Source: Cryomorphaceae bacterium 1068 (GTDB lineage: Bacteria; Bacteroidota; Bacteroidia; Flavobacteriales_D; Cryomorphaceae). Taken from it: 64,000 bases of DNA. Of the stretch, positions 16,977-25,355 are shown in pieces. Under the pieces are notes generated by a model. The model was not told the DNA's origin, made no database searches, and was given only the letters and a program-made list of their open reading frames with translations. Both the position numbers and the translations under genes were made by a program. The stretch lies in contig JAPVXR010000013.1 in the NCBI GenBank assembly GCA_027214385.1, positions 1 to 64,000 of the forward strand. Reading direction: 5' to 3'. Position 1 is the stretch's first letter. Each line of letters opens with the position of its first letter.

Positions 16977-17225
16977 TGTGCCCAACAATAGGATAAGTGC
17001 AACCAGTTGCACTTTACCTCTATATTTCGCAGATAAGCGCAACTCTGTTGCACTTATTCAGCTTATGGTCTTATTGACTTTCAACAAGCACCATCGTTTT
17101 ATCACTCCCAAAACATCCCCAGAAAAATCTCACTCTTCCTCAATCAGCTTTGGTCGGCACCACAAGATAAGAAATACCCACTACAGGAAAATCAGGTGTT
17201 GATAAGATTGGAAAAGTCGGTGGGA
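16977..17225 (-). repeat. Dispersed repeat, copy b, with cassette boundary
   Basis: Begins with the box TGTGCCCAAC (16977-16986), then two tandem GCAAC/GTTGC hairpins, TTATTCAGCTTATGG, GACTTTCAACA, CAAAACATCC, AAAAATCTCACTC and GATTGGAAAAGTCGG. The terminator stem of the other copies is degraded here (TACCCACTACAGG). It joins the pseudogene at 17245 to the 5' end of the 432-residue cassette gene. Confidence 0.75.
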
Positions 17226-17244
17226 TGGGGTGCCGCTAAGGTCA

Positions 17245-17545
17245 CTACTGCCCGTCGTTTTGGGGCATGTACTTCACTTCTTTCAAATAGGCCTCCCATT
17301 CCTCTTTGGTAAAGCCGTGCTTGCCCGGGCTTATGCCTCGGCCAAAATCAGATGCGCCGCGATCGGTCAAGGTGATGGAGAAGTCATCGGTGATTTCCAA
17401 AAGGAGTTCCAGCCCAAAAGAGGTGAGCAAGTGCACGGTCTGGCCATTGTCGGCCATCGATGCCGTTGATAAAGTGATTGTCTTTGAATCGATCCTTGGC
17501 GTCTTTTAGGGTCGCCTTTTTTACGCCACGAATGGTGAGCTGAGC
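17245..17545 (-). pseudogene. Frameshifted, truncated paralogue of the 43947-44417 gene
   Basis: The C-terminal part (17245-17457) encodes LLTSFGLELLLEITDDF and GKHGFTKEEW, closely matching LTTCFGLELIIEVEEDF and GNHGFTKEEW in the intact 156-residue protein at 43947-44417. Upstream, in another frame, the DNA encodes DRFKDNHFINGID, matching NRFKDNHFINEIL of the same protein. A frameshift near 17460-17470 separates the two. The first half of the gene is missing; similarity stops near the palindrome GCCTGCCTAGCGGCAGGC at about 17549. Confidence 0.75.
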
Positions 17546-17917
17546 GCGCCTGCCTAGCGGCAGGCTCCGTTGTGACTTGGTGTCAACCCTGCGGCACTTG
17601 CTATGAAAATGCGCTTTTAAGTATATGTTGGTTTCAGGTTATTGATACTTAGGGATCGCCGCAGGGTTGCTACTGAGCGCAGCGTTCTCACGCAGCGAAG
17701 CAAGTAAACCCAGTGGAACGGTATTTTAAAAAACTGAAAAGTGAAGTTGTTCCTTATCGCGAAAGAATAAACCCCAGAAGCTCCTCTTCAGAACGTTAAA
17801 GCTAGAAATCTTCGGGAGCAGGACCGTATAAAAATTTGTGGTAATTGATTTAATGCAACAGTTCTGTCGAATCTTTGCTCCTCCTCTGGCTTCAGTCTGT
17901 GTTGAAAACAGCGTTCC
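17546..17917. other. Non-coding region with inverted repeats
   Basis: About 370 bp. It holds the palindrome GCCTGCCTAGCGGCAGGC, an 11-bp inverted repeat AACCCTGCGGC (17585-17595) / GCCGCAGGGTT (17658-17668), and the phrases CGCAGGGTTGC and AAACCCAGTGGA that recur as CGCAGGGTTGC and AAACCCAGCGGA at 16-40. No gene is seen. Confidence 0.5.
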
Positions 17918-18940
17918 CTATTGCTGAAAATCTTCTGTTAACAAATCTGATTTCATGTTACTCATCAGCGGAGTATCAAGAATGTGGATTTGATTTTGAA
18001 TAGGTGCCTTAGAACCCTCCATGCGCATAATGAGACGTTCTACCGATAGCTCTCCTGCACGGCAACCATCATGGTGCAAAAAGAAAATTGGTTCCGTAAA
18101 GAAAAAGGGCAACTTCCCGTCTGATATTCCCATAATGCGACAATCATCGGGAATGGCCATTCCATATGATTTCAATGCAGGGACAATTCCCGAAATCACT
18201 TCATCGCTCATGGCAAAAATTCCATCTATACCCTGCGCAGCATAATCGAGGGCACTTTTGTAAGCATCATTCACCTGATGAACGTGGGAAGTACCGACAT
18301 CAACGAGTCCAAAATCCTCTACCGCATTCAAATACCCGCGTTCTCTTTCAATCGTTATGCTCATGGCAGGGTGACCAAAAATGCCCGCTATTTTGCCACA
18401 CCCTGCTTCCTTTAAGGATGACACGGCGCTGTAAGCAGCCTTCTCGTCGTCAATTTTTATGATATCAAATGTGGCATTGCTAGGAGCTTTATCAAAAAAT
18501 ACGACCGGAATCCCATGGTCAATGGCTCGCTCAATATGGGTGAGTTCTTCCGTCTCACAGCTCAACGAAATAACTATTCCACTTACCCTGTTATCAATAC
18601 AGATTTGAAGATTCTCCAACTCTCGCTCCAGTTGTTCATTGGATTGCAAAACCATTACATGGTAACCTGCTTTGGCAGCAGCATCTGTCACTCCATTTAT
18701 TACCGAGGGGAAAAAGAACATGTTTACCTCAGGAATGATGAGTGCAATTGTAGGGTTGGAAGAGCTTCTCAGATTGGAGGCCATCTTATTTGGTCTGTAA
18801 TCGAGGGCCTTTGCAATATCCTTGATAGTCTTTTTCACCTCGTCACTGATGTCGGGATGATCTCGAAGCGCTCGCGAAACAGTAGATGGATTGACTCCTG
18901 CCATCTTTGAGATATCCTTAATGGTTACTTTTTGACTCAT
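17918..18940 (-). CDS. LacI family transcriptional regulator
   Basis: About 340 residues from the ATG at 18940. An N-terminal LacI helix-turn-helix (VTIKDISKMAGVNPSTVSRALRD, split over residues 5-27) with hinge (RPNKMASNLRS) is followed by a periplasmic-binding-protein-like sugar domain. It is divergent from the TonB receptor at 19197, with a LacI-type operator between them. By context it should repress the downstream sugar locus and respond to the sugar or a derivative. The longer frame to 19018 adds 26 residues without family resemblance. Confidence 0.92.
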   Translation of the reverse strand: MSQKVTIKDISKMAGVNPSTVSRALRDHPDISDEVKKTIKDIAKALDYRPNKMASNLRSSSNPTIALIIPEVNMFFFPSVINGVTDAAAKAGYHVMVLQSNEQLERELENLQICIDNRVSGIVISLSCETEELTHIERAIDHGIPVVFFDKAPSNATFDIIKIDDEKAAYSAVSSLKEAGCGKIAGIFGHPAMSITIERERGYLNAVEDFGLVDVGTSHVHQVNDAYKSALDYAAQGIDGIFAMSDEVISGIVPALKSYGMAIPDDCRIMGISDGKLPFFFTEPIFFLHHDGCRAGELSVERLIMRMEGSKAPIQNQIHILDTPLMSNMKSDLLTEDFQQ

Positions 18941-19094
18941 GCTTTTCGTTTGCTTACCCTGACAATAGTGTAGAATTTCATCATTCCCAACTTGACTGAA
19001 GTGTATGCGGTACAGCAAATGTTCCTAATAATCACTCGCGACTGCTTCTAAAGATATGAACAATAGAACGAAATATTGGCATACTTATCAACCG

Positions 19095-19119
19095 CAATCG
19101 TTTGCACAACCGATTGCAG
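19095..19119 (+). promoter_or_regulatory. Candidate LacI-family operator
   Basis: GCAATCGTTTGC (19095-19106) is a near-perfect 12-bp palindrome around CG, the usual form of LacI/GalR operators. A second half-site CGATTGC follows at about 19113-19119. The pair lies between the divergent regulator and TonB receptor genes, 80-100 bp upstream of the receptor start. Confidence 0.65.
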
Positions 19120-19196
19120 AAATTTCAAGCGCTTGGCTTCTAGCGTATTCATATGGGTAATCACATAGATTTGTGTCAAACAAACACCAAACAAGA

Positions 19197-21824
19197 ATGA
19201 AGAAAAATGTACAATTAACCCAAGTACTTCTTGCCTTTCTATTTATTGTTTTGAGCGATGTTGCGTTGGCACAAGGCAATATTACCGGAACAGTCAGCAG
19301 TGAGGATGGACCACTGCCGTTTTCGACAATACAAATTAAGGAGACCGGTGGCGGTGCAGTTAGCGATCTGGACGGTAACTTTGAGATTAAGGACTTGCCT
19401 GCCGGCGATTACACTCTCGTTACGAATCAAATTGGTTACAAAAGTGATGAACAAACGGTTAGTGTAGTATCGGGTCAGACCGTAACGCTAGCAATAGTTT
19501 TGGGAAAAGACGCCCTAAGCCTTAACGAATTGGTTATAACGGGAGTTTCAAATCCAGTTTCCAAATTGGAAAGCTCAGTATCGATGACTACTCTTCGACC
19601 TGCAGCAATGATTGACCAGAATGCAGCCAATACTGCAGAGTTACTTCGCACCATTCCCGGTATTCGATCTGAAGCTTCAGCAGGAGAAGGTAATACCAAC
19701 ATTACGGTAAGAGGAGTTCCTATTTCATCGGGAGGTTCTAAATACCTTCAACTACAGGAAGATGGTATGCCGATTCTTCAATTCGGTGATATCTCTTTCG
19801 GAACGGCTGATATCTTTTTGCGTGCTGACCAAACAATACAGCGAGTCGAAGCTATTCGAGGTGGATCAGCATCGACCATGGCGAGCAACTCCCCTGCGGG
19901 TATCGTAAACTTCATTAGCAAAACGGGTGCAATAGCAGGTGGATCCTTGATAACCAGCGTAGGATTGGATTACGATAATTTCCGTACTGATTTTGAATAC
20001 GGTGCTCCTATAGACGATAAGACGAGCTTTCACATCGGTGGTTTCATGCGTCAAGGCGAAGGAGTGCGCGAAGCAGGCTACAAAGCAAATCAAGGTGGGC
20101 AAATTAAAGCGAACCTTACCCGTCGCTTCAAGAGCGGTTATGCACGTGTATACTACAAGCACTTGAACGATCGCACTCCGGCTTATCTCCCAATGCCTAT
20201 TCAAGTGAGCGGTACCAATGCCGATCCGACTTGGGAAAATATACCGGGCTTTGATGCCAGAAGCGGTACCATTCACACGCCATTCTTAACGTCAAACTTG
20301 ACTACTGGACCTGCGGGTGACTTGAGACGAAGCAACGTTATGGATGGAATGAACCCCGTGTCAAATGTGGCCGGAGCTGAATTCGTTTCAGACTTAGGTG
20401 AGGGATGGAGTATTGAGAACCGCACGCGAATGGCTTTTAACTCTGGCCGTTTTGTTTCCCCTTTTCCTTCAGAAGTAGGCGATGCAACGGCGATAGCTGA
20501 ATCCATTGGAGGTGCAGGAGCACAACTTCAATATGCCGATGGAAGTGAGTTTGGAAATGGAAATGCGGACAACAACCTTTTGATGAGACTTCATGTTTTT
20601 GACACCGAGCTAAATGACTTCAACCTTTTTGCCAATGACCTTAAAATCAAAAAGAGCATAGATAATTTAGATCTTACTTTCGGGTATTACAGATCGGTGC
20701 AAAATATATCCATGTCCTGGTTATGGAACTCCTATCTATTCGACGTCAACGGAGAAGATGCACGTCCGGTCAACGTAACAGGACAAGACGGGACAGAATT
20801 TAGCACAAATGGACTATATGCTTACGGAACACCTTTTTGGGGAAATCTACACCGCAATTATGATACCCAGCACAATACCAGTGCACCGTATGCAGCAGTT
20901 TCTTACAAATTGAATGAGAATCTTTACATCGATGGATCAGTGCGCTATGACATGGGTTCTGTAAGCGGTTCATTTGCAGGTGGAACTTCTCGTCCCTTTG
21001 ATATGAATAATGACAGCACCATATCGGCTTATGAAGAGGATGTTTATTTTATTGACAATGAAGCACGGACTCCGGTTGACTATGATTACGAATACCTCTC
21101 ATTCTCCTTGGGAGCGAACTATAAAATCGATGAGACGCAAGCCGTATTCGGACGTTTCAGTCGAGGTGGTTCTGCAAAAGCAGATAGAATACTTTTCCAA
21201 AATCTACCCTACAGCGGTGGTGTAGAAATCAATGCACTCGATATGATCGATCAAGGTGAAATTGGTTGGAAGAAAAACTTTAAAAATGCAGCATTATTTG
21301 TGACTGCCTTTTACGCACAGACTACTGAAGAAGGAGGATTTGAGTTAACTACTCAAAATATTATCGATAACAATTACCAAGCATACGGACTCGAAGTGGA
21401 AGGTGCAATCAACTATAACAAATTTGAGATACGGGGTGGACTTACTTACACCGAAGCAACTATTGAGTCAGGCGACAATGATGGAAACACTCCAAGACGT
21501 CAGCCTACATTGATGTACTTTGCAACTCCTACTTATCGGTTTACAGAAAAGCTCAATATCGGTGCTACCATTATTGGCCAAACAGGAGCCTACACTCAGG
21601 ACAACAATGAGCTCTGGATGCCTGGCTATGCCTTTGTGAATGGATTCATTCGTTACCAATTGAACAAGAACTTATCGGTATCTGTACAGGGCAATAATAT
21701 CTTTGACACACTTGGTCTTACGGAAGCTGAAGAAGGTGCTATAGGAGAGAACCAAGTAAACTTTGTTCGCGCCAGAAGCATAGTCGGACGCAACCTTAGT
21801 GCATCTGTAATGCTCAGATTTTAA
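19197..21824 (+). CDS. TonB-dependent receptor, probable sugar uptake
   Basis: 875 residues from the ATG at 19197. A signal peptide ends in VALAQ. A carboxypeptidase-regulatory-like domain (GNITGTVSSEDGPLPF ... GYKSDEQTVSV, about residues 27-100) precedes the plug (IPGIRSEASAGEGNTNITVRG) and a 22-strand barrel ending in the aromatic LRF. No SusD partner is present, so it is not a SusCD pair but the simpler single-receptor type. With a LacI regulator, glycosidase and MFS symporter it should import an oligosaccharide or disaccharide across the outer membrane. I used the ATG that directly precedes the signal peptide. Confidence 0.9.
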   Translation: MKKNVQLTQVLLAFLFIVLSDVALAQGNITGTVSSEDGPLPFSTIQIKETGGGAVSDLDGNFEIKDLPAGDYTLVTNQIGYKSDEQTVSVVSGQTVTLAIVLGKDALSLNELVITGVSNPVSKLESSVSMTTLRPAAMIDQNAANTAELLRTIPGIRSEASAGEGNTNITVRGVPISSGGSKYLQLQEDGMPILQFGDISFGTADIFLRADQTIQRVEAIRGGSASTMASNSPAGIVNFISKTGAIAGGSLITSVGLDYDNFRTDFEYGAPIDDKTSFHIGGFMRQGEGVREAGYKANQGGQIKANLTRRFKSGYARVYYKHLNDRTPAYLPMPIQVSGTNADPTWENIPGFDARSGTIHTPFLTSNLTTGPAGDLRRSNVMDGMNPVSNVAGAEFVSDLGEGWSIENRTRMAFNSGRFVSPFPSEVGDATAIAESIGGAGAQLQYADGSEFGNGNADNNLLMRLHVFDTELNDFNLFANDLKIKKSIDNLDLTFGYYRSVQNISMSWLWNSYLFDVNGEDARPVNVTGQDGTEFSTNGLYAYGTPFWGNLHRNYDTQHNTSAPYAAVSYKLNENLYIDGSVRYDMGSVSGSFAGGTSRPFDMNNDSTISAYEEDVYFIDNEARTPVDYDYEYLSFSLGANYKIDETQAVFGRFSRGGSAKADRILFQNLPYSGGVEINALDMIDQGEIGWKKNFKNAALFVTAFYAQTTEEGGFELTTQNIIDNNYQAYGLEVEGAINYNKFEIRGGLTYTEATIESGDNDGNTPRRQPTLMYFATPTYRFTEKLNIGATIIGQTGAYTQDNNELWMPGYAFVNGFIRYQLNKNLSVSVQGNNIFDTLGLTEAEEGAIGENQVNFVRARSIVGRNLSASVMLRF

Positions 21825-21850
21825 ATTGGATTTTTGATTTTAGTTAGGTA

Positions 21851-21892
21851 GACAAAAGTCGCATGGGTATCCATTCCCATGTGGCTTTTGTC
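21851..21892 (+). terminator. Terminator or attenuator stem after the TonB receptor
   Basis: GACAAAAGTCGCATGGG pairs with CCCATGTGGCTTTTGTC around TATCCATT, followed by GACTTTATTT. It lies between the receptor and the glycosidase gene, so it could limit transcription of the metabolic genes relative to the receptor. Confidence 0.65.
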
Positions 21893-21917
21893 GACTTTAT
21901 TTAAAAACGCTGCCTGA

Positions 21918-23126
21918 ATGAAACCGATTCCTATTCAAACTATCAGAGAGAAGGCCATAGAAGTACTTCATGGTTCTTGTTTGCCTCAAGGCATTGCAGC
22001 TAGTGCTCAGCAGGCTGATAATTATCGCCGCATTTGGGCGCGTGATGGAATCATGACGGGAATTACAGGTATAACAATCGGAGATGAATATATCATAGAA
22101 CATCTGGCCAAAACCATCCACTACTTGGGTCAGTATCAGGATCAGTCGGGAATCATTCCTTCCAACGTTGGTGTTGAGTCAAAACCCACTGTGAGTTTTG
22201 GGAGTACGGCGGGAAGAGTTGATGCTACGGCATGGTGGATCATTGGAGCACTCTTATTGCTAAAAGATTATCCGCAGCTTTTGAAGAACGTGGAGAACCT
22301 CGAAGAGAAGGTATTGAAAGCCATTGGTGTAATGGAAATTTGGGAGATGAATCTCGGTAATTTAATTTACACGCCCATTGGTGGAAACTGGGCAGATGAA
22401 TATGTTATCCAAGGACATACGCTCTATGACAATACTTTGAGGTTATGGGGCCTTAAACTGGCTGCAAGTGTTCTCGCCGACAAACAACTCACAGATAAAG
22501 CAGGCAGAGTAGAAGAGAAAATAAAACAAAACTTTTGGTATAGCACAGATCACGATACCCCACGCTACCACAAAGAGGCCTATGCACGAGTAGGGCGTGA
22601 CCCAGGATATCTTTTTGCATCGATTGGCCCCATGGGGTATGATACCAGATGGGATTGTGCGGGAAATGCATTGGGCTTGCTCTTGGGATTCACGGAGAAA
22701 AAAGATCAAACAGAAGCCTTCTTACACGGTCTTTCGGAAGATTTACCCGAAAGACTTATACCGGCATTCTGGCCCGTGATTGAACCAAAAGACGCTGAGT
22801 GGTCATTTTTGAAAGACAATTACAATTACCGATTTAAAAACAAACCGTATCACTTTCATAACGGCGGATCATGGCCTATTTTTAGTGGACTCATGTGTTT
22901 GGCAATGGCCTATCAGGAAAAACCTGAAATAGCCACGCTTATTCATGAATCCATGACCAAGGCGTTAGAACGCGAAGAACCTGCCTACCGCTTTTTCGAA
23001 TACTTTGACACCGAGAAAGGACAAGCTCAAGGAGTTCAGCAATTGTGCTACTCCGCCTCGGGCTGGCTTCTTTCAGATCTTGCTGTAAGTGGTGATTTTG
23101 ATCGATTAAAACACATCCTTTCATGA
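21918..23126 (+). CDS. Six-hairpin glycosidase (GH100-invertase or debranching-like)
   Basis: 402 residues, no signal peptide, so cytoplasmic. The sequence has the (alpha/alpha)6-barrel features of GH100 neutral invertases and amylo-1,6-glucosidase-type enzymes: YRRIWARDG near residue 38, GIIPSNVG, DATAWWIIGA, GNWADEYVIQGHTLYDN and a late NGGSWPIFSG. Substrate is not fixed by motif. The SUT/GPH-like transporter at 23755 makes sucrose or a glucoside the most likely substrate. Its stop overlaps the next start (ATGA at 23123-23126), so the two are translationally coupled. Confidence 0.7.
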   Translation: MKPIPIQTIREKAIEVLHGSCLPQGIAASAQQADNYRRIWARDGIMTGITGITIGDEYIIEHLAKTIHYLGQYQDQSGIIPSNVGVESKPTVSFGSTAGRVDATAWWIIGALLLLKDYPQLLKNVENLEEKVLKAIGVMEIWEMNLGNLIYTPIGGNWADEYVIQGHTLYDNTLRLWGLKLAASVLADKQLTDKAGRVEEKIKQNFWYSTDHDTPRYHKEAYARVGRDPGYLFASIGPMGYDTRWDCAGNALGLLLGFTEKKDQTEAFLHGLSEDLPERLIPAFWPVIEPKDAEWSFLKDNYNYRFKNKPYHFHNGGSWPIFSGLMCLAMAYQEKPEIATLIHESMTKALEREEPAYRFFEYFDTEKGQAQGVQQLCYSASGWLLSDLAVSGDFDRLKHILS

Positions 23127-23758
23127 TAGGCGATGTTATTAATATCAAACCTGAGTACGTAAACACTGCGCGAGAAATCGTTTCACTCTGCGGGAATCTT
23201 TTCTTTGACAAAAAACGCGTGATCTTGATTGCGGGTGAGTCTGGAAGTGGGAAATCCGTGACAGCTGTTTCGCTTCAAAAAGTGTTGCTCGAACACCACG
23301 TAGACGCGATGGTCATTCATCAAGACGATTATTTTCATTTGCCCCCTGCTACCAATCACGACGAAAGGCTAAAAGATATAAGCCGCGTAGGTATGGATGA
23401 AGTCAACCTCAATTTGATGCAAAAGCACATTGATGGCTTCAAAGCCAATGCCGAGCGAATCACTAAACCTTTGGTGCATTACAAGGAGAACGAAATACTC
23501 CAAGAAAGTATCAATATTGCCGCTTATAAAACACTGATTGTCGAAGGAACTTACAGTTTTGCGCTTAGCGGAGCGGATACCCGCATTTTCATGGTGCGTA
23601 ATTATAAAGACACGCTTACAAGTAGGTTGGAAAGAAACCGCGATGTAGCAGGAGACTTCATCGAGAGAGTGCTCGAGATTGAACACGGTCTCATCTCACC
23701 GATGGCAGCTCATGCCGACATTGTGATTCGCAAAAACTATAAAGCCGAACGATTATGA
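23123..23758 (+). CDS. Uridine-kinase-like P-loop kinase
   Basis: 211 residues. A Walker A motif AGESGSGKS lies near residue 38, followed by QDDYFHLPP (the acidic acceptor-site motif of the uridine kinase/phosphoribulokinase family) and VEGTYSF. The fold belongs to the uridine kinase and pantothenate kinase group. The gene overlaps both neighbours by 4 bp (ATGA), so it is co-translated with the glycosidase and the MFS symporter. A nucleoside kinase in a sugar operon is odd; phosphorylation of the hexose released by the glycosidase is a possible alternative role, by inference. Confidence 0.8.
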   Translation: MIGDVINIKPEYVNTAREIVSLCGNLFFDKKRVILIAGESGSGKSVTAVSLQKVLLEHHVDAMVIHQDDYFHLPPATNHDERLKDISRVGMDEVNLNLMQKHIDGFKANAERITKPLVHYKENEILQESINIAAYKTLIVEGTYSFALSGADTRIFMVRNYKDTLTSRLERNRDVAGDFIERVLEIEHGLISPMAAHADIVIRKNYKAERL

Positions 23759-25068
23759 CTACACAAGCTGAAAAACCGCGCCTTTCGATTTGGCAAATCT
23801 GGAACATGAGCCTTGGCTTTCTGGGCGTGCAGTATGCCTTCGGCCTGCAGCAGGCCAACATGAGCCCCATTTATCGCTATTTGGGCGCCGACGAGAGTGA
23901 AATTCCGTTTCTTTGGTTGGCCGGACCCATCACAGGGTTGCTTGTCCAGCCTTTTATTGGTGCCATGAGCGATAAAACCTGGCATAAATTCTTGGGCCGT
24001 CGGAGACCCTACATTTTATTTGGTGCCATAGCTACCAGCCTTGCCCTCATCTTAATGCCAAACTCCACCCAGCTTTGGCAAGCGGCCGCTTTGCTCTGGT
24101 TGCTCGATGGTGCGGCTAATGTAACCATGGAGCCCTTTAGAGCTTTGATAGCGGATAAACTCAATAGCAAGCAGCGCTCTTTGGGCTTTGCCGTCCAGAG
24201 TTTGTTTGTTGGCTTTGGGCAAATTCTGGCTAACCTCATGCCTTTTATTTTGGGTGCGTTGGGGCTGCTTTATACGGTGGGAGAAGAAGTAGAACAGATT
24301 CCACTTTTCGTGAAACTATCGTTTTACGTAGGCGCTGCAACTATTCTGGTCACCGTTCTAGTCACTGTATTTACCACAAAAGAAATTCCTCCATCCACCC
24401 AAGAGGAAGAAGAACTTAAAGCTTCTGATGGAAAAGGCACACTGGCAGAAATCTTTGCCGCATTCAAAGAAATGCCCAAAACCATGAAACAATTGTGGTG
24501 GGTAAAATTCTTCACATGGTACTCATTGCCATTGATGTGGCAATACTATTCACTCTCTATGGCTAGACATGGTTTTGGAGCTTCGGATCCAGGAGTAGAA
24601 GCATTTGAAGAAGGAATTAAATTTGGAAACCTTGGATTTAGTGTATTTAGCGGCGCTTGCTTGGTTTTTTCTATGTTCATCCCCGCCTTGTCAAGAAAGA
24701 TAGGTAACAGGGCCACACATGCCATTTGCCTCAGCATCGGTGCATTGGGCTTTATGGCTATGCAATTCACAAATTCACCAAAGGCCCTTGTCGGACTGAT
24801 GGGTCTGGTAGGTATTGCCTGGGCTTCAATCATGGCTATGCCTTACGTGATGCTTGCAGGAGCCGTTCCTGCCAAAAGAATGGGAGTTTACATGGGTATT
24901 TTTAATATGTTCATTGTGGTACCGCAAATCTTGAGCATGCTGACTGTACCTCTGTTTTATGATAACTTCTTGACGGGCGATCCGAGAAACGCGCTTTTCC
25001 TTGCAGGTGTGCTGCTACTTTTTGCAGCGGCATCAAATAAGTTCGTTTCAAAGAAAGCAGAAAATTAG
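23755..25068 (+). CDS. MFS sugar transporter, GPH/SUT-like
   Basis: 437 residues, 12 predicted membrane helices. It contains GRRRPYILFGA between helices 2 and 3, a hallmark shared by plant sucrose transporters and bacterial SUT-like glycoside-pentoside-hexuronide symporters. QQANMSPIYRYLGA and WLAGPITGLLVQPFIGAMSD are also typical of the group. It should carry a disaccharide with protons across the inner membrane and hand it to the cytoplasmic glycosidase. Start overlaps the kinase stop (ATGA at 23755-23758). Confidence 0.85.
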   Translation: MTTQAEKPRLSIWQIWNMSLGFLGVQYAFGLQQANMSPIYRYLGADESEIPFLWLAGPITGLLVQPFIGAMSDKTWHKFLGRRRPYILFGAIATSLALILMPNSTQLWQAAALLWLLDGAANVTMEPFRALIADKLNSKQRSLGFAVQSLFVGFGQILANLMPFILGALGLLYTVGEEVEQIPLFVKLSFYVGAATILVTVLVTVFTTKEIPPSTQEEEELKASDGKGTLAEIFAAFKEMPKTMKQLWWVKFFTWYSLPLMWQYYSLSMARHGFGASDPGVEAFEEGIKFGNLGFSVFSGACLVFSMFIPALSRKIGNRATHAICLSIGALGFMAMQFTNSPKALVGLMGLVGIAWASIMAMPYVMLAGAVPAKRMGVYMGIFNMFIVVPQILSMLTVPLFYDNFLTGDPRNALFLAGVLLLFAAASNKFVSKKAEN

Positions 25069-25355
25069 TGCGTTGATGAACTGCATAATTGTTTAAGTAG
25101 GTCTGAAAGGGGCCTAGTACTTTCACTGCAAAGACCATTACCAAAATAGGGCTTATTCAAAATAGCGCGCGGTAAGAGCAGAAAGGAATGAAAATTCACA
25201 AGAGATCAGGAAAGGCACACCACATCTCCAGTTTTCGATGAAAATTATTTCGATACAAAATACCAAGGCATGGGCAGTGTCCCGCAAGGCATTGGTTATA
25301 AGTTTCCGAAGTTCGTTTTTTCTCTATGCGATGACCTGTAGAATTTGAGTAAAGC
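25069..25355. other. Intergenic region with a weak attC-like remnant
   Basis: About 290 bp between convergent genes. Around 25265-25305 the sequence GGCATGGGCAGTGTCCCGC ... GGCATTGGTTATA resembles the inner stem of the site at 15627-15696, but neither the AAC nor the GTT box is recognisable. Otherwise nothing is seen. Confidence 0.35.
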
